From Flavobacterium sp. TR2 (GTDB taxonomy: Bacteria > Bacteroidota > Bacteroidia > Flavobacteriales > Flavobacteriaceae): DNA of 64,000 nt. Numbering within the stretch: position 1 is the stretch's first letter; every line of letters begins with the position of its first letter. The DNA lies in contig NZ_CP104307.1 in the NCBI RefSeq assembly GCF_025252405.1, positions 3,162,001 to 3,226,000 of the forward strand. Direction: 5' to 3'. Both the position numbers and the translations under genes were made by a program. The notes beneath the pieces were generated by a model. The model was not told the DNA's origin. It searched no databases and was given only the letters and a program-made list of their open reading frames with translations. Shown piece after piece: positions 35,468-43,833 of this stretch.

Positions 35468-36609
35468 AAAAGATATTTTTAAAAATAATATTTGGTTTTA
35501 GCATAGCTATTTCTTTGGTTTCCTGCCGTGAAGACGAAACGATATTTCTTTCTCAAGATACCGCTGTTGCCGCACCCAGAAGCGACGGCAATATTGAAGG
35601 TTTTTATCTTCTGAATGAAGGCAATATGGGAATGAATCGCGCGAGTCTGGACGTTTTCAATTACAGAACAGGAAATTATACTACAGATGTATATTCAGAG
35701 CGAAACCCGAGTGTCGTAAAAGAATTGGGAGATGTTGGAAACGACATTAAAATCTATGGCAATAAAGTGTATGCCGTCATCAATTGCTCCAACAAAGTTG
35801 AGGTTTTAGAAAAATGGACGGCAAAACGCATCAAAAAAATAGATATTCCGAATTGCCGTTACGTGGCATTTTATAAAGACAAAGCGTATGTGAGTTCGTA
35901 TTCTGGACCAGTTGCAATCAATCCGAATGCTGAGATCGGTTTTGTAGCCGAAATTGATACCGCCTCATTAGAAATAAAAAGAAAAGTGACCGTGGGCTAT
36001 CAGCCCGAACAAATGGTTATTCACAACGGAAAATTGTATGTGGCCAATTCTGGCGGTTACAGAGTGCCAAATTACGACAGAACGGTTTCGGTTATTGATC
36101 TGGCGACTTTCACAGAAATCAAAAAAATAGATGTGGGCATCAATTTGTACAGTATGCAGATTGACAGTCGAGGCGATATTTATGTGAGTTCAAGAGGCGA
36201 TTACTACAACACGCCATCTAATCTTTTTGTGATCGATACCAAGACGGACGAAAAGAAAATGCAGCTCGACATTCCTGTTTCGGGAACCTGTCTGGTCGAT
36301 GATCTGCTTTACTACTACAGCGTTTCTTGGAGTTATTTGATTGGCAGTAATAAGGTGAGTTACGGAATTTTGGACACCAAAACCAAAAAAGTGATTACAG
36401 ACCAGATTATTACAGACGGAACCGACAAAAAAATCATGATTCCGTACGGACTTCAAGTCAATCCAGAAACCAAAGAAATCTACATTACCGATGCTCAAAA
36501 CTATGTCGTAACAGGCTATATCTACTGTTTTACGCCCGACGGAAAACTAAAATGGAAAACTACCGCAGGGAATATTCCTGCTCATATTGCTTTTATAACT
36601 AAAAAATAA
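35464..36609 (+). CDS. Surface beta-propeller lipoprotein, BtuG-like (YncE/DUF5074-type)
   Basis: This 381-aa lipoprotein has a lipobox SLVSC with the acylated Cys at residue 21, followed by REDE, an acidic stretch fitting the Bacteroidota surface-export signal. The rest is a repeating four-stranded pattern (VYAVINCSNKVEVLEKWTAKRIKKIDIPN, KLYVANSGGYRVPNYDRTVSVIDLATFTEIKKIDVG, DIYVSSRGDYYNTPSNLFVIDTKTDEKKMQLDI), i.e. a seven-bladed propeller. In Bacteroides such proteins (BtuG) cap BtuB and bind cobinamide or B12 very tightly. Coupling to btuB and riboswitch control support the same role here. The assignment is by architecture and context. Confidence 0.82.
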   Translation: MKKIFLKIIFGFSIAISLVSCREDETIFLSQDTAVAAPRSDGNIEGFYLLNEGNMGMNRASLDVFNYRTGNYTTDVYSERNPSVVKELGDVGNDIKIYGNKVYAVINCSNKVEVLEKWTAKRIKKIDIPNCRYVAFYKDKAYVSSYSGPVAINPNAEIGFVAEIDTASLEIKRKVTVGYQPEQMVIHNGKLYVANSGGYRVPNYDRTVSVIDLATFTEIKKIDVGINLYSMQIDSRGDIYVSSRGDYYNTPSNLFVIDTKTDEKKMQLDIPVSGTCLVDDLLYYYSVSWSYLIGSNKVSYGILDTKTKKVITDQIITDGTDKKIMIPYGLQVNPETKEIYITDAQNYVVTGYIYCFTPDGKLKWKTTAGNIPAHIAFITKK

Positions 36610-36616
36610 CCATTAA

Positions 36617-37819
36617 ATGATGAATAAAAACCTTTTTAAAATCGCTTTGTTTTCAATTCTCTTTTTAGGATTTGCGGCCTGCGATAAAGACAGTGATACT
36701 GATGAAAATCTGCTCCCCTCAGAAGTGCTGAAAGAATCGTACACAATTGAGCGTTTTAAAGTGCTGAATATTGCAACGGCTCTTCCAGCTACAGCAAAAC
36801 TGACTTGGAGTGTTAAAGATTCTATTATCTCAGAAGCAGCAGATTTGGATTTTATCAGTCCGTTTCAGAAAAATTATCCACTGACTTTAAAAGTCGAAAT
36901 GAACGGAGAAATAAAGATCTATAGCTCAGCAATCAACGTGACAAAAGAAACGGGAACATATAGCAAATATATTTCTAATGTATTCGATTTTCGTCCCGCA
37001 GTCGGACAGTTTACAAACGGAATTCCAGAATATGTCTCAGGAAATACAGTATCAAGTATGATTGCCGCAGCAAAAAAAGCAATCGTGGGTTCAAATACGA
37101 CTATGATTTCGTTGGGCGGTTTTGGCGGTTACGTTGTTTTTGGTTTTGATCACACCATTCCAAATATGAACGGGCGTGATTTTAAGGTTTTAGGAAATGC
37201 TTTTTGGGGAAATGAAGCCAACGAAGCGCGTGCAGGATCGTGTGAGCCTGGAATTATCATGGTTGCTTACGACAGAAATAAAAACGGAAAACCAGATGAA
37301 GATGAATGGTACGAAATTGCTGGAAGCGAATACTTTAAAAACACCACAGTAAAAAACTACGAAATCACCTATTTCAAACCCGATGCCAGTAAAACGCCTG
37401 TTGCAGGAACAGAGTTTTGGCAGGTTAACACCGAATATATTAAATGGCAGGATAATGCTGGAAAATCAGGCTATAAAGCTCAAAATGTCTTTCATGACCA
37501 AAGTTATTATCCCCTTTGGATTACCGATGCTTCTTACACTTTGAAAGGAACCCGAATAGCCGATAATTTCTACGATCAAAGCGGCGAAGGATCGTATTGG
37601 GTAGGCAAGTCATTTGAATTTGGTTATGCCGATAATGCGCCAAACAATGACGAAGCTTCAAATATTGATATTTCGTGGGCAGTAGATAAAAACGGAAAAT
37701 ACATAAAGCTTCCCGGAATTGATTTCGTAAAAATATACACCGCAATTAATCAAGAAGCAGGCTGGCTGGGCGAAGTTTCTACAGAAGTATCGGGCGCTTA
37801 CGATTTGCATCTTAACTAA
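36617..37819 (+). CDS. Surface lipoprotein of the B12 operon with Ca-loop-like motif
   Basis: This 400-aa lipoprotein (GFAAC, Cys 22, followed by DKDSDTDE) starts 7 bp after the previous gene. Residues about 30-105 look like an Ig/PKD-type sandwich; the rest is a larger beta domain with ISLGGFGGYVVFGFDHTIPN, RDFKVLGNAFWGNEANEARAGSCEPGIIMVAYD. D219 begins DRNKNGKPDEDEW, a calcium-binding-loop pattern. Proteins of this type occur in B12 loci of Bacteroidota, as I recall. Relation to the B12-binding BtuH family is possible but not shown. The likely role is capture or presentation of corrinoid on the cell surface. Confidence 0.72.
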   Translation: MMNKNLFKIALFSILFLGFAACDKDSDTDENLLPSEVLKESYTIERFKVLNIATALPATAKLTWSVKDSIISEAADLDFISPFQKNYPLTLKVEMNGEIKIYSSAINVTKETGTYSKYISNVFDFRPAVGQFTNGIPEYVSGNTVSSMIAAAKKAIVGSNTTMISLGGFGGYVVFGFDHTIPNMNGRDFKVLGNAFWGNEANEARAGSCEPGIIMVAYDRNKNGKPDEDEWYEIAGSEYFKNTTVKNYEITYFKPDASKTPVAGTEFWQVNTEYIKWQDNAGKSGYKAQNVFHDQSYYPLWITDASYTLKGTRIADNFYDQSGEGSYWVGKSFEFGYADNAPNNDEASNIDISWAVDKNGKYIKLPGIDFVKIYTAINQEAGWLGEVSTEVSGAYDLHLN

Positions 37820-37829
37820 TACAATTAAA

Positions 37830-37934
37830 TTTTTAACACATAGAAACATAGATTTAGCCTTGTGATTTCTTATTAGAACTTTGACAAAGTTTAAGACAAA
37901 CAAGACACATCTCGATTTTTTCTATGTGTTAAAA
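37830..37934. repeat. Inverted repeat with CTATGTGTTAA arms
   Basis: TTTTTAACACATAGAAA (37830-37846) and TTTCTATGTGTTAAAAA (37918-37934) are perfect 17-bp arms around 71 nt. The loop holds GAACTTTGACAAAGTTT (37876-37892), a second dispersed motif. Both motifs recur at 61231-61287, so this is a mobile-like or REP-type unit inserted within the B12 operon's third spacer. Confidence 0.7.
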
Positions 37935-37969
37935 AAAATAGTAACACAACATTTTAAAACCATAACATT

Positions 37970-40249
37970 ATGAAGAAAAACTACTTTATAGCACTGCTGT
38001 TATTTTTTGCATTTCTTGCCCATGCGCAGACAAAAGTGCAAGGCGTTCTTAGAAATGATATTAAATTAAAAACAGCAACGCAAAAACAATTAAATGCAAA
38101 AAATGCCACTGCAACTACTTTTAATGATATTCAGTTTTGGGTCGGTACAGGTGCCAATAAAGCAGCATTTGCCGTGCAATGGAACGATGGGAAAAATGCA
38201 GACGCCTTAATCTGGGGATTTAAATGGGATGGAAGTGCAACTGGCGAAGATATGATGAAAGCCATTGCAAAAGCCGACCCTCGTTTTTACACTCTGCTGC
38301 TGCAAGGAACGCAATTTGGAACTGCGATTGGAGGGTTTGGTTTCGATTTGGACGGAGCCAACACAATTGGATTGTACAAAAGCGGCAATTTGACTTATCC
38401 TTATTATCCTGTGAGCGGTATTGTAAACACAGCAGCTTATGATTTTGACGAGTATACGCCAATTGATGCATCAGATCACTGGCAATCTGGCTGGACTGCT
38501 AAAGGATATTGGTCGTATTGGGTAAGAGATGATGTGAATAATAGTTTTGATTATTCTGGATTAGGTGCATCGAGCCGAGTGTTGCAAAATGGCTCTTGGG
38601 ACGTTTGGAATTTTAATGTTTCGTTCGTAGAAGAGCCTATTGCAACATTTACCCCTGTAGCACCTTACTCGAACGCAATAGACTTTACAAAAGGGTATTT
38701 CATGGTAAATGAAGAATGGTTTGGACATACTAATGGATCTGTAAACTTTGTCAGTAATGATGGGAAAATTAATTATAGGGTTTATAGTGGTGTAAATGAA
38801 AATAAAGCTTTTGGCGCTACTACGCAATATGGAACTATTTATGGAGATAAATTTTATTTTGTTTCTAAGCAAGCTAAAGATGGAGGCGATACGCAATATA
38901 CTCCAGGCGGAAGGCTAGTTGTTGCCGATGCTCTAACAATGAAAACTCTTGCAGAATTTGATAATATAGGAGGAGGAGATGGACGCTCTTTTGTTGGAGT
39001 TGATGAAAAAACAGGATATATAGGCGCTTCAAACGGAGTTTTTGTTTTTGATATTGTCAATAAGAAAGTAGGAACTCTCATTGCAGGAACAGGAGGCGGA
39101 AGCCAGTATGCGGGTCAGATTGGAAACATGATTCGTACTTCTCAATATGTTTTTGCCGTAAAACAAAATGCTGGAATTTTGGTCATTGATCCTAAAACAA
39201 ATACGGTAATTAAAACTATTGCAGGTGCATTTCATTCGGTTACGCAATCTAAAGACGGAAGTATTTGGGGAATTCAAAACAAGAAATTAATTAATATTGA
39301 CCAGCTGACTTTTGCAACGATTGAATATGCCATTCCAACCACCCAATATTTGGGATCTTGGGGAGCGTGGAATGCGGGTAGCTTTACGTATAGCAATAAA
39401 GAAAATGCTTTGTATTGGATGAATTCCGTCAACGCATTTACTTCAGGCGTTCAAATTATAAAATTTGATGTGGCAACCAAGAAATTCAATGAAAGTTTTG
39501 CAACACTTCCGGGACAAACAGGAACTTTTAAGCAAATTCCTTATGGAGCAGCATTGAGAATCGATCCAGTTTCAGACAATTTAATTGTAAACACTACCGA
39601 GAGCGGATTTGGTCTACATTATCAAAAAAACTGGATTCATACTTTTGACAATACGGGAAAATTAATCGATACTAAAATTTTAAACGATTATTACTGGTTT
39701 CCAGCTATGACCGTATTTCCAGACAATGCAGCACCCGTTGTCAATTCCATTCTGCCATCGCAGGTTTCAACGGGAAGCCCGACAGTTATTGACTTAAAAA
39801 CAGTGGTTTCAGATGAAGACAATTTAGCTGCCGCCATTGTAAAAACAATCAAATCCAATAGTGACGAAGCTATTGTCTCGGCAGAAATAAATGCCAATGA
39901 AGAACTGATTTTAACTCCAAAAATAGGAGGAAAAGCAACAATTGTAATCAGTTTTAATTCTAATGGGAAAGTAGTTGAAAAATCGATTTTAGTTGATACA
40001 GCTGTTTTAGGAAGAGACGAATTCACGAAAGTGCAATTATCCATTTATCCAAATCCAGTTTCAGATTATCTGAATATCAGTTCAGAAGATGAAATTGTCG
40101 AAGCTGTAATTTATGATGTTAACGGAAGAGCCATCAACACGAGAATCAATAACAATCAAATTGATGTAAGCCATTTTGCTAAAGGATTTTACATTATCAA
40201 TATTGTAACCGATAAAGCGAAGTATACACACAAATTTATTAAAAGATAA
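37970..40249 (+). CDS. T9SS-exported propeller-like protein of the B12 operon
   Basis: This 759-aa secreted protein has a signal peptide (MKKNYFIALLLFFAFLAHAQ) and an N-terminal domain (about 40-220) with FWVGTGANKAAFAVQWNDGKNADALIWGFKWDG. A DUF5074/YncE-like propeller follows (about 230-580; RLVVADALTMKTLAEFD, GVFVFDIVNKKVGTLI, GILVIDPKTNTVIKTI). It has a VVNSILPSQVSTGSP linker domain and a T9SS sorting domain (about 688-759; VQLSIYPNPVSDYLN to YTHKFIKR). It would be anchored or released outside the cell. Position in a riboswitch operon suggests corrinoid binding. A repeat-containing 150-bp spacer precedes it, so expression may be partly separate. Confidence 0.82.
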   Translation: MKKNYFIALLLFFAFLAHAQTKVQGVLRNDIKLKTATQKQLNAKNATATTFNDIQFWVGTGANKAAFAVQWNDGKNADALIWGFKWDGSATGEDMMKAIAKADPRFYTLLLQGTQFGTAIGGFGFDLDGANTIGLYKSGNLTYPYYPVSGIVNTAAYDFDEYTPIDASDHWQSGWTAKGYWSYWVRDDVNNSFDYSGLGASSRVLQNGSWDVWNFNVSFVEEPIATFTPVAPYSNAIDFTKGYFMVNEEWFGHTNGSVNFVSNDGKINYRVYSGVNENKAFGATTQYGTIYGDKFYFVSKQAKDGGDTQYTPGGRLVVADALTMKTLAEFDNIGGGDGRSFVGVDEKTGYIGASNGVFVFDIVNKKVGTLIAGTGGGSQYAGQIGNMIRTSQYVFAVKQNAGILVIDPKTNTVIKTIAGAFHSVTQSKDGSIWGIQNKKLINIDQLTFATIEYAIPTTQYLGSWGAWNAGSFTYSNKENALYWMNSVNAFTSGVQIIKFDVATKKFNESFATLPGQTGTFKQIPYGAALRIDPVSDNLIVNTTESGFGLHYQKNWIHTFDNTGKLIDTKILNDYYWFPAMTVFPDNAAPVVNSILPSQVSTGSPTVIDLKTVVSDEDNLAAAIVKTIKSNSDEAIVSAEINANEELILTPKIGGKATIVISFNSNGKVVEKSILVDTAVLGRDEFTKVQLSIYPNPVSDYLNISSEDEIVEAVIYDVNGRAINTRINNNQIDVSHFAKGFYIINIVTDKAKYTHKFIKR

Positions 40250-40272
40250 GATTTAGAATAGTCTAATTAATG

Positions 40273-40301
40273 AGCTGCCACTTTTGTGGCAGCTTTTTTT
40301 T
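40273..40301 (+). terminator. Intrinsic terminator of the B12 operon
   Basis: AGCTGCCAC (40273-40281), TTTT loop, GTGGCAGCT (40286-40294), then eight T. A strong hairpin 23 bp after the operon's last stop codon. Confidence 0.9.
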
Positions 40302-40309
40302 GACAAAAT

Positions 40310-40560
40310 GCTCCATAGGAGCATAATAGATAAGAAAAAAAAAGCTCCGTAGGAGCGAAATATCGGTAGGCATATCGGTAACAACATATCGGTAGCCACA
40401 CAGCCAATGGTTTCAACCATTGAATCTAAGATAATCTAGGAAATGCTCCGTAGGAGCAAAATATCGGTAGCGAAATATCGGTAGCCACACAGCCAATGGT
40501 TTTAACCATTGGATCCAAGAGAATTGCTCCGTAGGAGCAACATATCGGTAGACCGATATA
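40310..40560. repeat. Cluster of GCTCCRTAGGAGC palindromes, ATATCGGTAG motifs and covarying hairpins
   Basis: GCTCCATAGGAGC (40310-40322) and GCTCCGTAGGAGC (40344-40356, 40445-40457, 40526-40538) alternate with about six ATATCGGTA motifs. Two hairpins have the core GGTTTYAACC (40405-40422 and 40493-40512). A related hairpin at 11362-11379 has different but complementary arms. The block fills the space between the B12 operon and the next gene and holds no coding frame. It is irregularly spaced, so not a CRISPR array. Confidence 0.8.
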
Positions 40561-40602
40561 TTGGTATAATCGTTATATTTACGATACAAAATTCCGAACA
40601 TT

Positions 40603-41241
40603 ATGAAAGCATTAGTAATTGGAGGTACAGGCGCAACAGGAAAAGAGCTGGTTGATCTGCTTTTAGAAAACAATGATTATACAGCCGTTTCAATTTTTGT
40701 GAGACGTCCGACAGGGAAATCGCATCCAAAACTCACGGAACATATAGTTGATTTTTCAGACGTTAATCCGTTTCAGAATTTAATTGAAGGCGATGTGTTT
40801 TTTTCTTGTATTGGAACGACTTTAAAAGATGCCGGTTCAAAAGAAAAACAATGGACAATCGATTATGATATTCCTGCCCAATTTGCAGCTGCCGCAAAAG
40901 AGAACAACGTAAAATCGTTGGTTTTGGTTTCTTCTTACGGGGCTTCGGCAAAAAGCAGCGTCTATTATTCGATGATGAAAGGAAAGCTAGAAGACTATCT
41001 AGAAGGACTCCATTTTGCGCAATACATCATTTTTAGGCCAGGGCCTTTAATTCGAGAAAATACGGATCGTTTGGGCGAAAAGATTTCAGTAAAAGTCATA
41101 AAATTCTTCAATGCAATCGGACTTTTTAAAAATCTGAAGCCCATAACAACAGCTTTTTTAGCCGAGAAATTAGCCAAAGCTCCAAAAACACTTCCAGAAG
41201 GGTTGACAATACTTGAATTAAACCAAATTCTTAAGCTGTAA
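40603..41241 (+). CDS. NAD(P)H-binding atypical short-chain dehydrogenase-like protein
   Basis: This 212-aa Rossmann protein has the glycine motif VIGGTGATGKELVDLLL (residues 5-21), FVRRPTGK for the adenosine end, DVFFSCIGTTLKDAGSKE, and LVLVSSYGASAKSSVYYSMMKGKLEDYL with the Tyr/Lys positions of SDRs. IIFRPGPLIRE is also typical. It resembles the HTATIP2/TIP30-like atypical SDR group (NAD(P)H-binding, DUF1731-free). The reaction is unknown. It stands alone after a repeat-rich spacer. Confidence 0.85.
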   Translation: MKALVIGGTGATGKELVDLLLENNDYTAVSIFVRRPTGKSHPKLTEHIVDFSDVNPFQNLIEGDVFFSCIGTTLKDAGSKEKQWTIDYDIPAQFAAAAKENNVKSLVLVSSYGASAKSSVYYSMMKGKLEDYLEGLHFAQYIIFRPGPLIRENTDRLGEKISVKVIKFFNAIGLFKNLKPITTAFLAEKLAKAPKTLPEGLTILELNQILKL

Positions 41242-41407
41242 GATAAGTTTGCTAGCAACCGCACAAGAGAAATCGGATTAGAACAAGATGCGTAATCCAA
41301 ACTGTAATACTTAAATCTTTTTGGTTATAAATTTAGAACAAACACGCTCCAGAAAAAGGCTTTTAGACTAATTTGCGCTACCTTTATACACTTTTATCAC
41401 GCTAAAA

Positions 41408-43393
41408 ATGAATCAAGATTTCCCTATTCCCGACAACGAGTTACAGCGTTTAGCCGCCTTAAAGCGCTATAATATACTTGACACACTTCCAGATGATGCT
41501 TTTGACGATGCCACAAAGCTAGTTTCGTATATCTGCGGTGTTCCTATTGCCCATATTTCTTTTATTGATGAAAACAGGCAATGGTTCAAGTCTGAAATCG
41601 GAATAGGAGTTTCTGAAGTGCCTCGTGAAATCACTTTTTGCCAGTATACCATATTGGATACGAAAATGGTTGAAATAAACGACACTTTTTTGAACGAACG
41701 CTTTAAGGATGATCCGAATGTTACAGGAGGTTTTAACATAAGATTTTATGCAGGCGTGCCTCTTACAACACCAGACGGCTATAATATTGGGACGATTTGC
41801 GCAATTGACCATGTTGTAAAAGAACTGAATGAAAACCAGCGCAATGCCCTTTCTATCGTGGCAAAACACGTTATTGCACAGTTAGAGTTGGGAACAAAAA
41901 ACAGCCAATTGTATGCCCAGAGAAAAATTGCTGAGCGCGCGGTTTTGGCGCGAGACAGCTTTTTGGCGAATATGAGCCACGAGATTAGAACACCTTTAAA
42001 TGCTATTGTTGGTTTTACAGATTTGCTTGTCCAAACTAAGTTAGACGAAACTCAGCATGATTATATCGAAAGCGTTCAAATTGCCGGAGAAAGATTGCTT
42101 TTGATAGTAAATGATATTTTAGACCTTTCTAAAATTGAGTCGGGTAATTTAACGATCGAGTCAAATCCATTCAATTTAAAGAAAACGCTTAAGCATATTT
42201 ATAATCTGCTAAAGGTGAAAGTAAAAAGCGATGTCGATTTTAATCTCTTTCTGGATGCTGAAATGCCAGATATGGTTGTAGGCGATCAGGGGCGATTAAG
42301 CCAGATTTTGGTAAATCTTATTGGTAATGCGCTTAAATTTACAACTGAAGGAGAAGTTACGGTTTCAGTAAAAAAAATAGAGGAAACAGAAGATCGCTAT
42401 ACGCTTAAATTTTCGGTAAAAGATACTGGAATCGGAATCGCAAAAGATAAACTGGAAACCATTTTTGAACGATTTACTCAAGGAGAAGAAAGCACCACGC
42501 GAACATTTGGCGGGACAGGGCTTGGACTTAACATCGTAAAACAGCTGGTTGAACTGCAGAAAGGAGAAGTTCATGTAAAAAGCACTTTAAACCGCGGTTC
42601 TGAGTTTTACGTAATTATCTCGTATGAAAAAACAAATTTTGAAGAAACTGCAGTAAAAACCATTTCTAAAAATGATTTAGGAAATCTTAAAATATTGCTT
42701 TGCGAGGACAATGTCTTAAACCAAAAGCTAGCAAAAAGCGTAATTAATAATTTTGGCTTTGATCTGGATATTGCCAATAATGGAGAAGAAGGGATTGAAC
42801 TTTTATCGAAAAACGAATATGATTTGGTTTTAATGGACTTGCAGATGCCAGTTAAAGACGGATACCAAACCACAGAATACATTCGAAATGAAATGAATTC
42901 CAATATTCCGATTATCGCCATGACGGCGCATTCTCTGGTAGGAGAGCAGGAGCGCTGCTATAAATCGGGTATGGATGCCTATGTGCCGAAGCCTTTTAAA
43001 CAAGCCGTTCTTCTAAAAGCCATAAAAACAGTAATGACTCCAGATAGAGACACACATCATAAAAGAATTATTGATATGTCTTTCCTAGACGAAATGTCTG
43101 GCGGCGATTCTGAATTTAAGAAGGATATGGTAAATCTTTTTGTTGAAAAAATTCCGAATCAAGTGGCACAATTGGAAGAAGCATTTAAAAATACCGATTA
43201 TGACAGCGTAAAGAAACTGGCGCATAATATGAAATCAAGCATGGACATTTTTATGCTGCAGGATTTGAGCAATTGTCTGTCGATTATTGAAGAAGAAGCG
43301 TCATTTGGCAAATTTACTGCCGAAACATTAGATAAAGTAAATATTTTTAGCTGCGGAATAGAGGAAGTCGTTAAAATTTTAAAAGAGCTATGA
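41408..43393 (+). CDS. Hybrid sensor histidine kinase (GAF-HisKA-HATPase-REC-HPt)
   Basis: This 661-aa cytoplasmic phosphorelay kinase has a GAF domain (about 1-165, beginning NELQRLAALKRYNILDTLPDDAFDDATKLVSYICGVPIAHISFID), HisKA with phospho-acceptor H191 in NMSHEIRTPLNAI, and HATPase (about 300-405; DTGIGIAKDKLETIFERFTQG). A receiver with D477 in LMDLQMP and a C-terminal HPt with H606 in LAHNMKSSM complete the relay. No membrane segment is present, so the signal is probably internal, with the GAF domain a small-molecule sensor. It lies 74 bp before the response regulator of the glycosyltransferase operon, which it likely phosphorylates through its HPt. Confidence 0.93.
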   Translation: MNQDFPIPDNELQRLAALKRYNILDTLPDDAFDDATKLVSYICGVPIAHISFIDENRQWFKSEIGIGVSEVPREITFCQYTILDTKMVEINDTFLNERFKDDPNVTGGFNIRFYAGVPLTTPDGYNIGTICAIDHVVKELNENQRNALSIVAKHVIAQLELGTKNSQLYAQRKIAERAVLARDSFLANMSHEIRTPLNAIVGFTDLLVQTKLDETQHDYIESVQIAGERLLLIVNDILDLSKIESGNLTIESNPFNLKKTLKHIYNLLKVKVKSDVDFNLFLDAEMPDMVVGDQGRLSQILVNLIGNALKFTTEGEVTVSVKKIEETEDRYTLKFSVKDTGIGIAKDKLETIFERFTQGEESTTRTFGGTGLGLNIVKQLVELQKGEVHVKSTLNRGSEFYVIISYEKTNFEETAVKTISKNDLGNLKILLCEDNVLNQKLAKSVINNFGFDLDIANNGEEGIELLSKNEYDLVLMDLQMPVKDGYQTTEYIRNEMNSNIPIIAMTAHSLVGEQERCYKSGMDAYVPKPFKQAVLLKAIKTVMTPDRDTHHKRIIDMSFLDEMSGGDSEFKKDMVNLFVEKIPNQVAQLEEAFKNTDYDSVKKLAHNMKSSMDIFMLQDLSNCLSIIEEEASFGKFTAETLDKVNIFSCGIEEVVKILKEL

Positions 43394-43467
43394 TATAAGG
43401 GAAATATGCAGTAGCTTTATACTAATGATGATAATTTAGTTTGTCCCAAAGAGAAAAAAAATAAAAA

Positions 43468-43833
43468 ATGAGAATTATTGTAGCCGAAGATAATGATATC
43501 CTACGCAAATCGTTGTCTTTTTTCTTAGAGTCTAAAGGGTTTACGGTTGACCAGTTTTCTGATGGAAAAGAAGCTCTAGAAGCGATCGAAAAAGAAAACT
43601 ATGATTTAATACTGACCGATATAAATATGCCAGGAATCAGCGGAATGGAAATTACCCAGCACGTTAGAGAGAACCTAAAATCTGATATCCCTGTCATTAT
43701 ATTGACTTCTTCTGGGGTTGAGCAAACTGAGCTTGATTCTTTTGATATTGGGGCTAACGAATTTATTGCCAAGCCTGTAAGTCCAGCCGTACTTTTAGTT
43801 AGGATTAATAAATTGCTAAAAACCCGAATCTGA
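43468..43833 (+). CDS. Single-domain response regulator
   Basis: This 121-aa CheY-like receiver has no output domain. The acidic pocket is E7-D8 (VAEDND), phospho-acceptor D51 (LTDINMPG), and conserved K102 (AKPVS). Output must come through protein contact, either with a neighbouring operon protein or as a phosphate shuttle. Its stop codon shares a base with the start of the YaiO-like gene (TGATG), so the two are translated together. Candidate partners are the glycosyltransferase and HEAT-like protein. Confidence 0.93.
   Translation: MRIIVAEDNDILRKSLSFFLESKGFTVDQFSDGKEALEAIEKENYDLILTDINMPGISGMEITQHVRENLKSDIPVIILTSSGVEQTELDSFDIGANEFIAKPVSPAVLLVRINKLLKTRI

Noticed and set aside
40310..40560. 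Possible CRISPR array
   Set aside because: Units are palindromic, mixed in type and irregularly spaced, and no cas genes are nearby.
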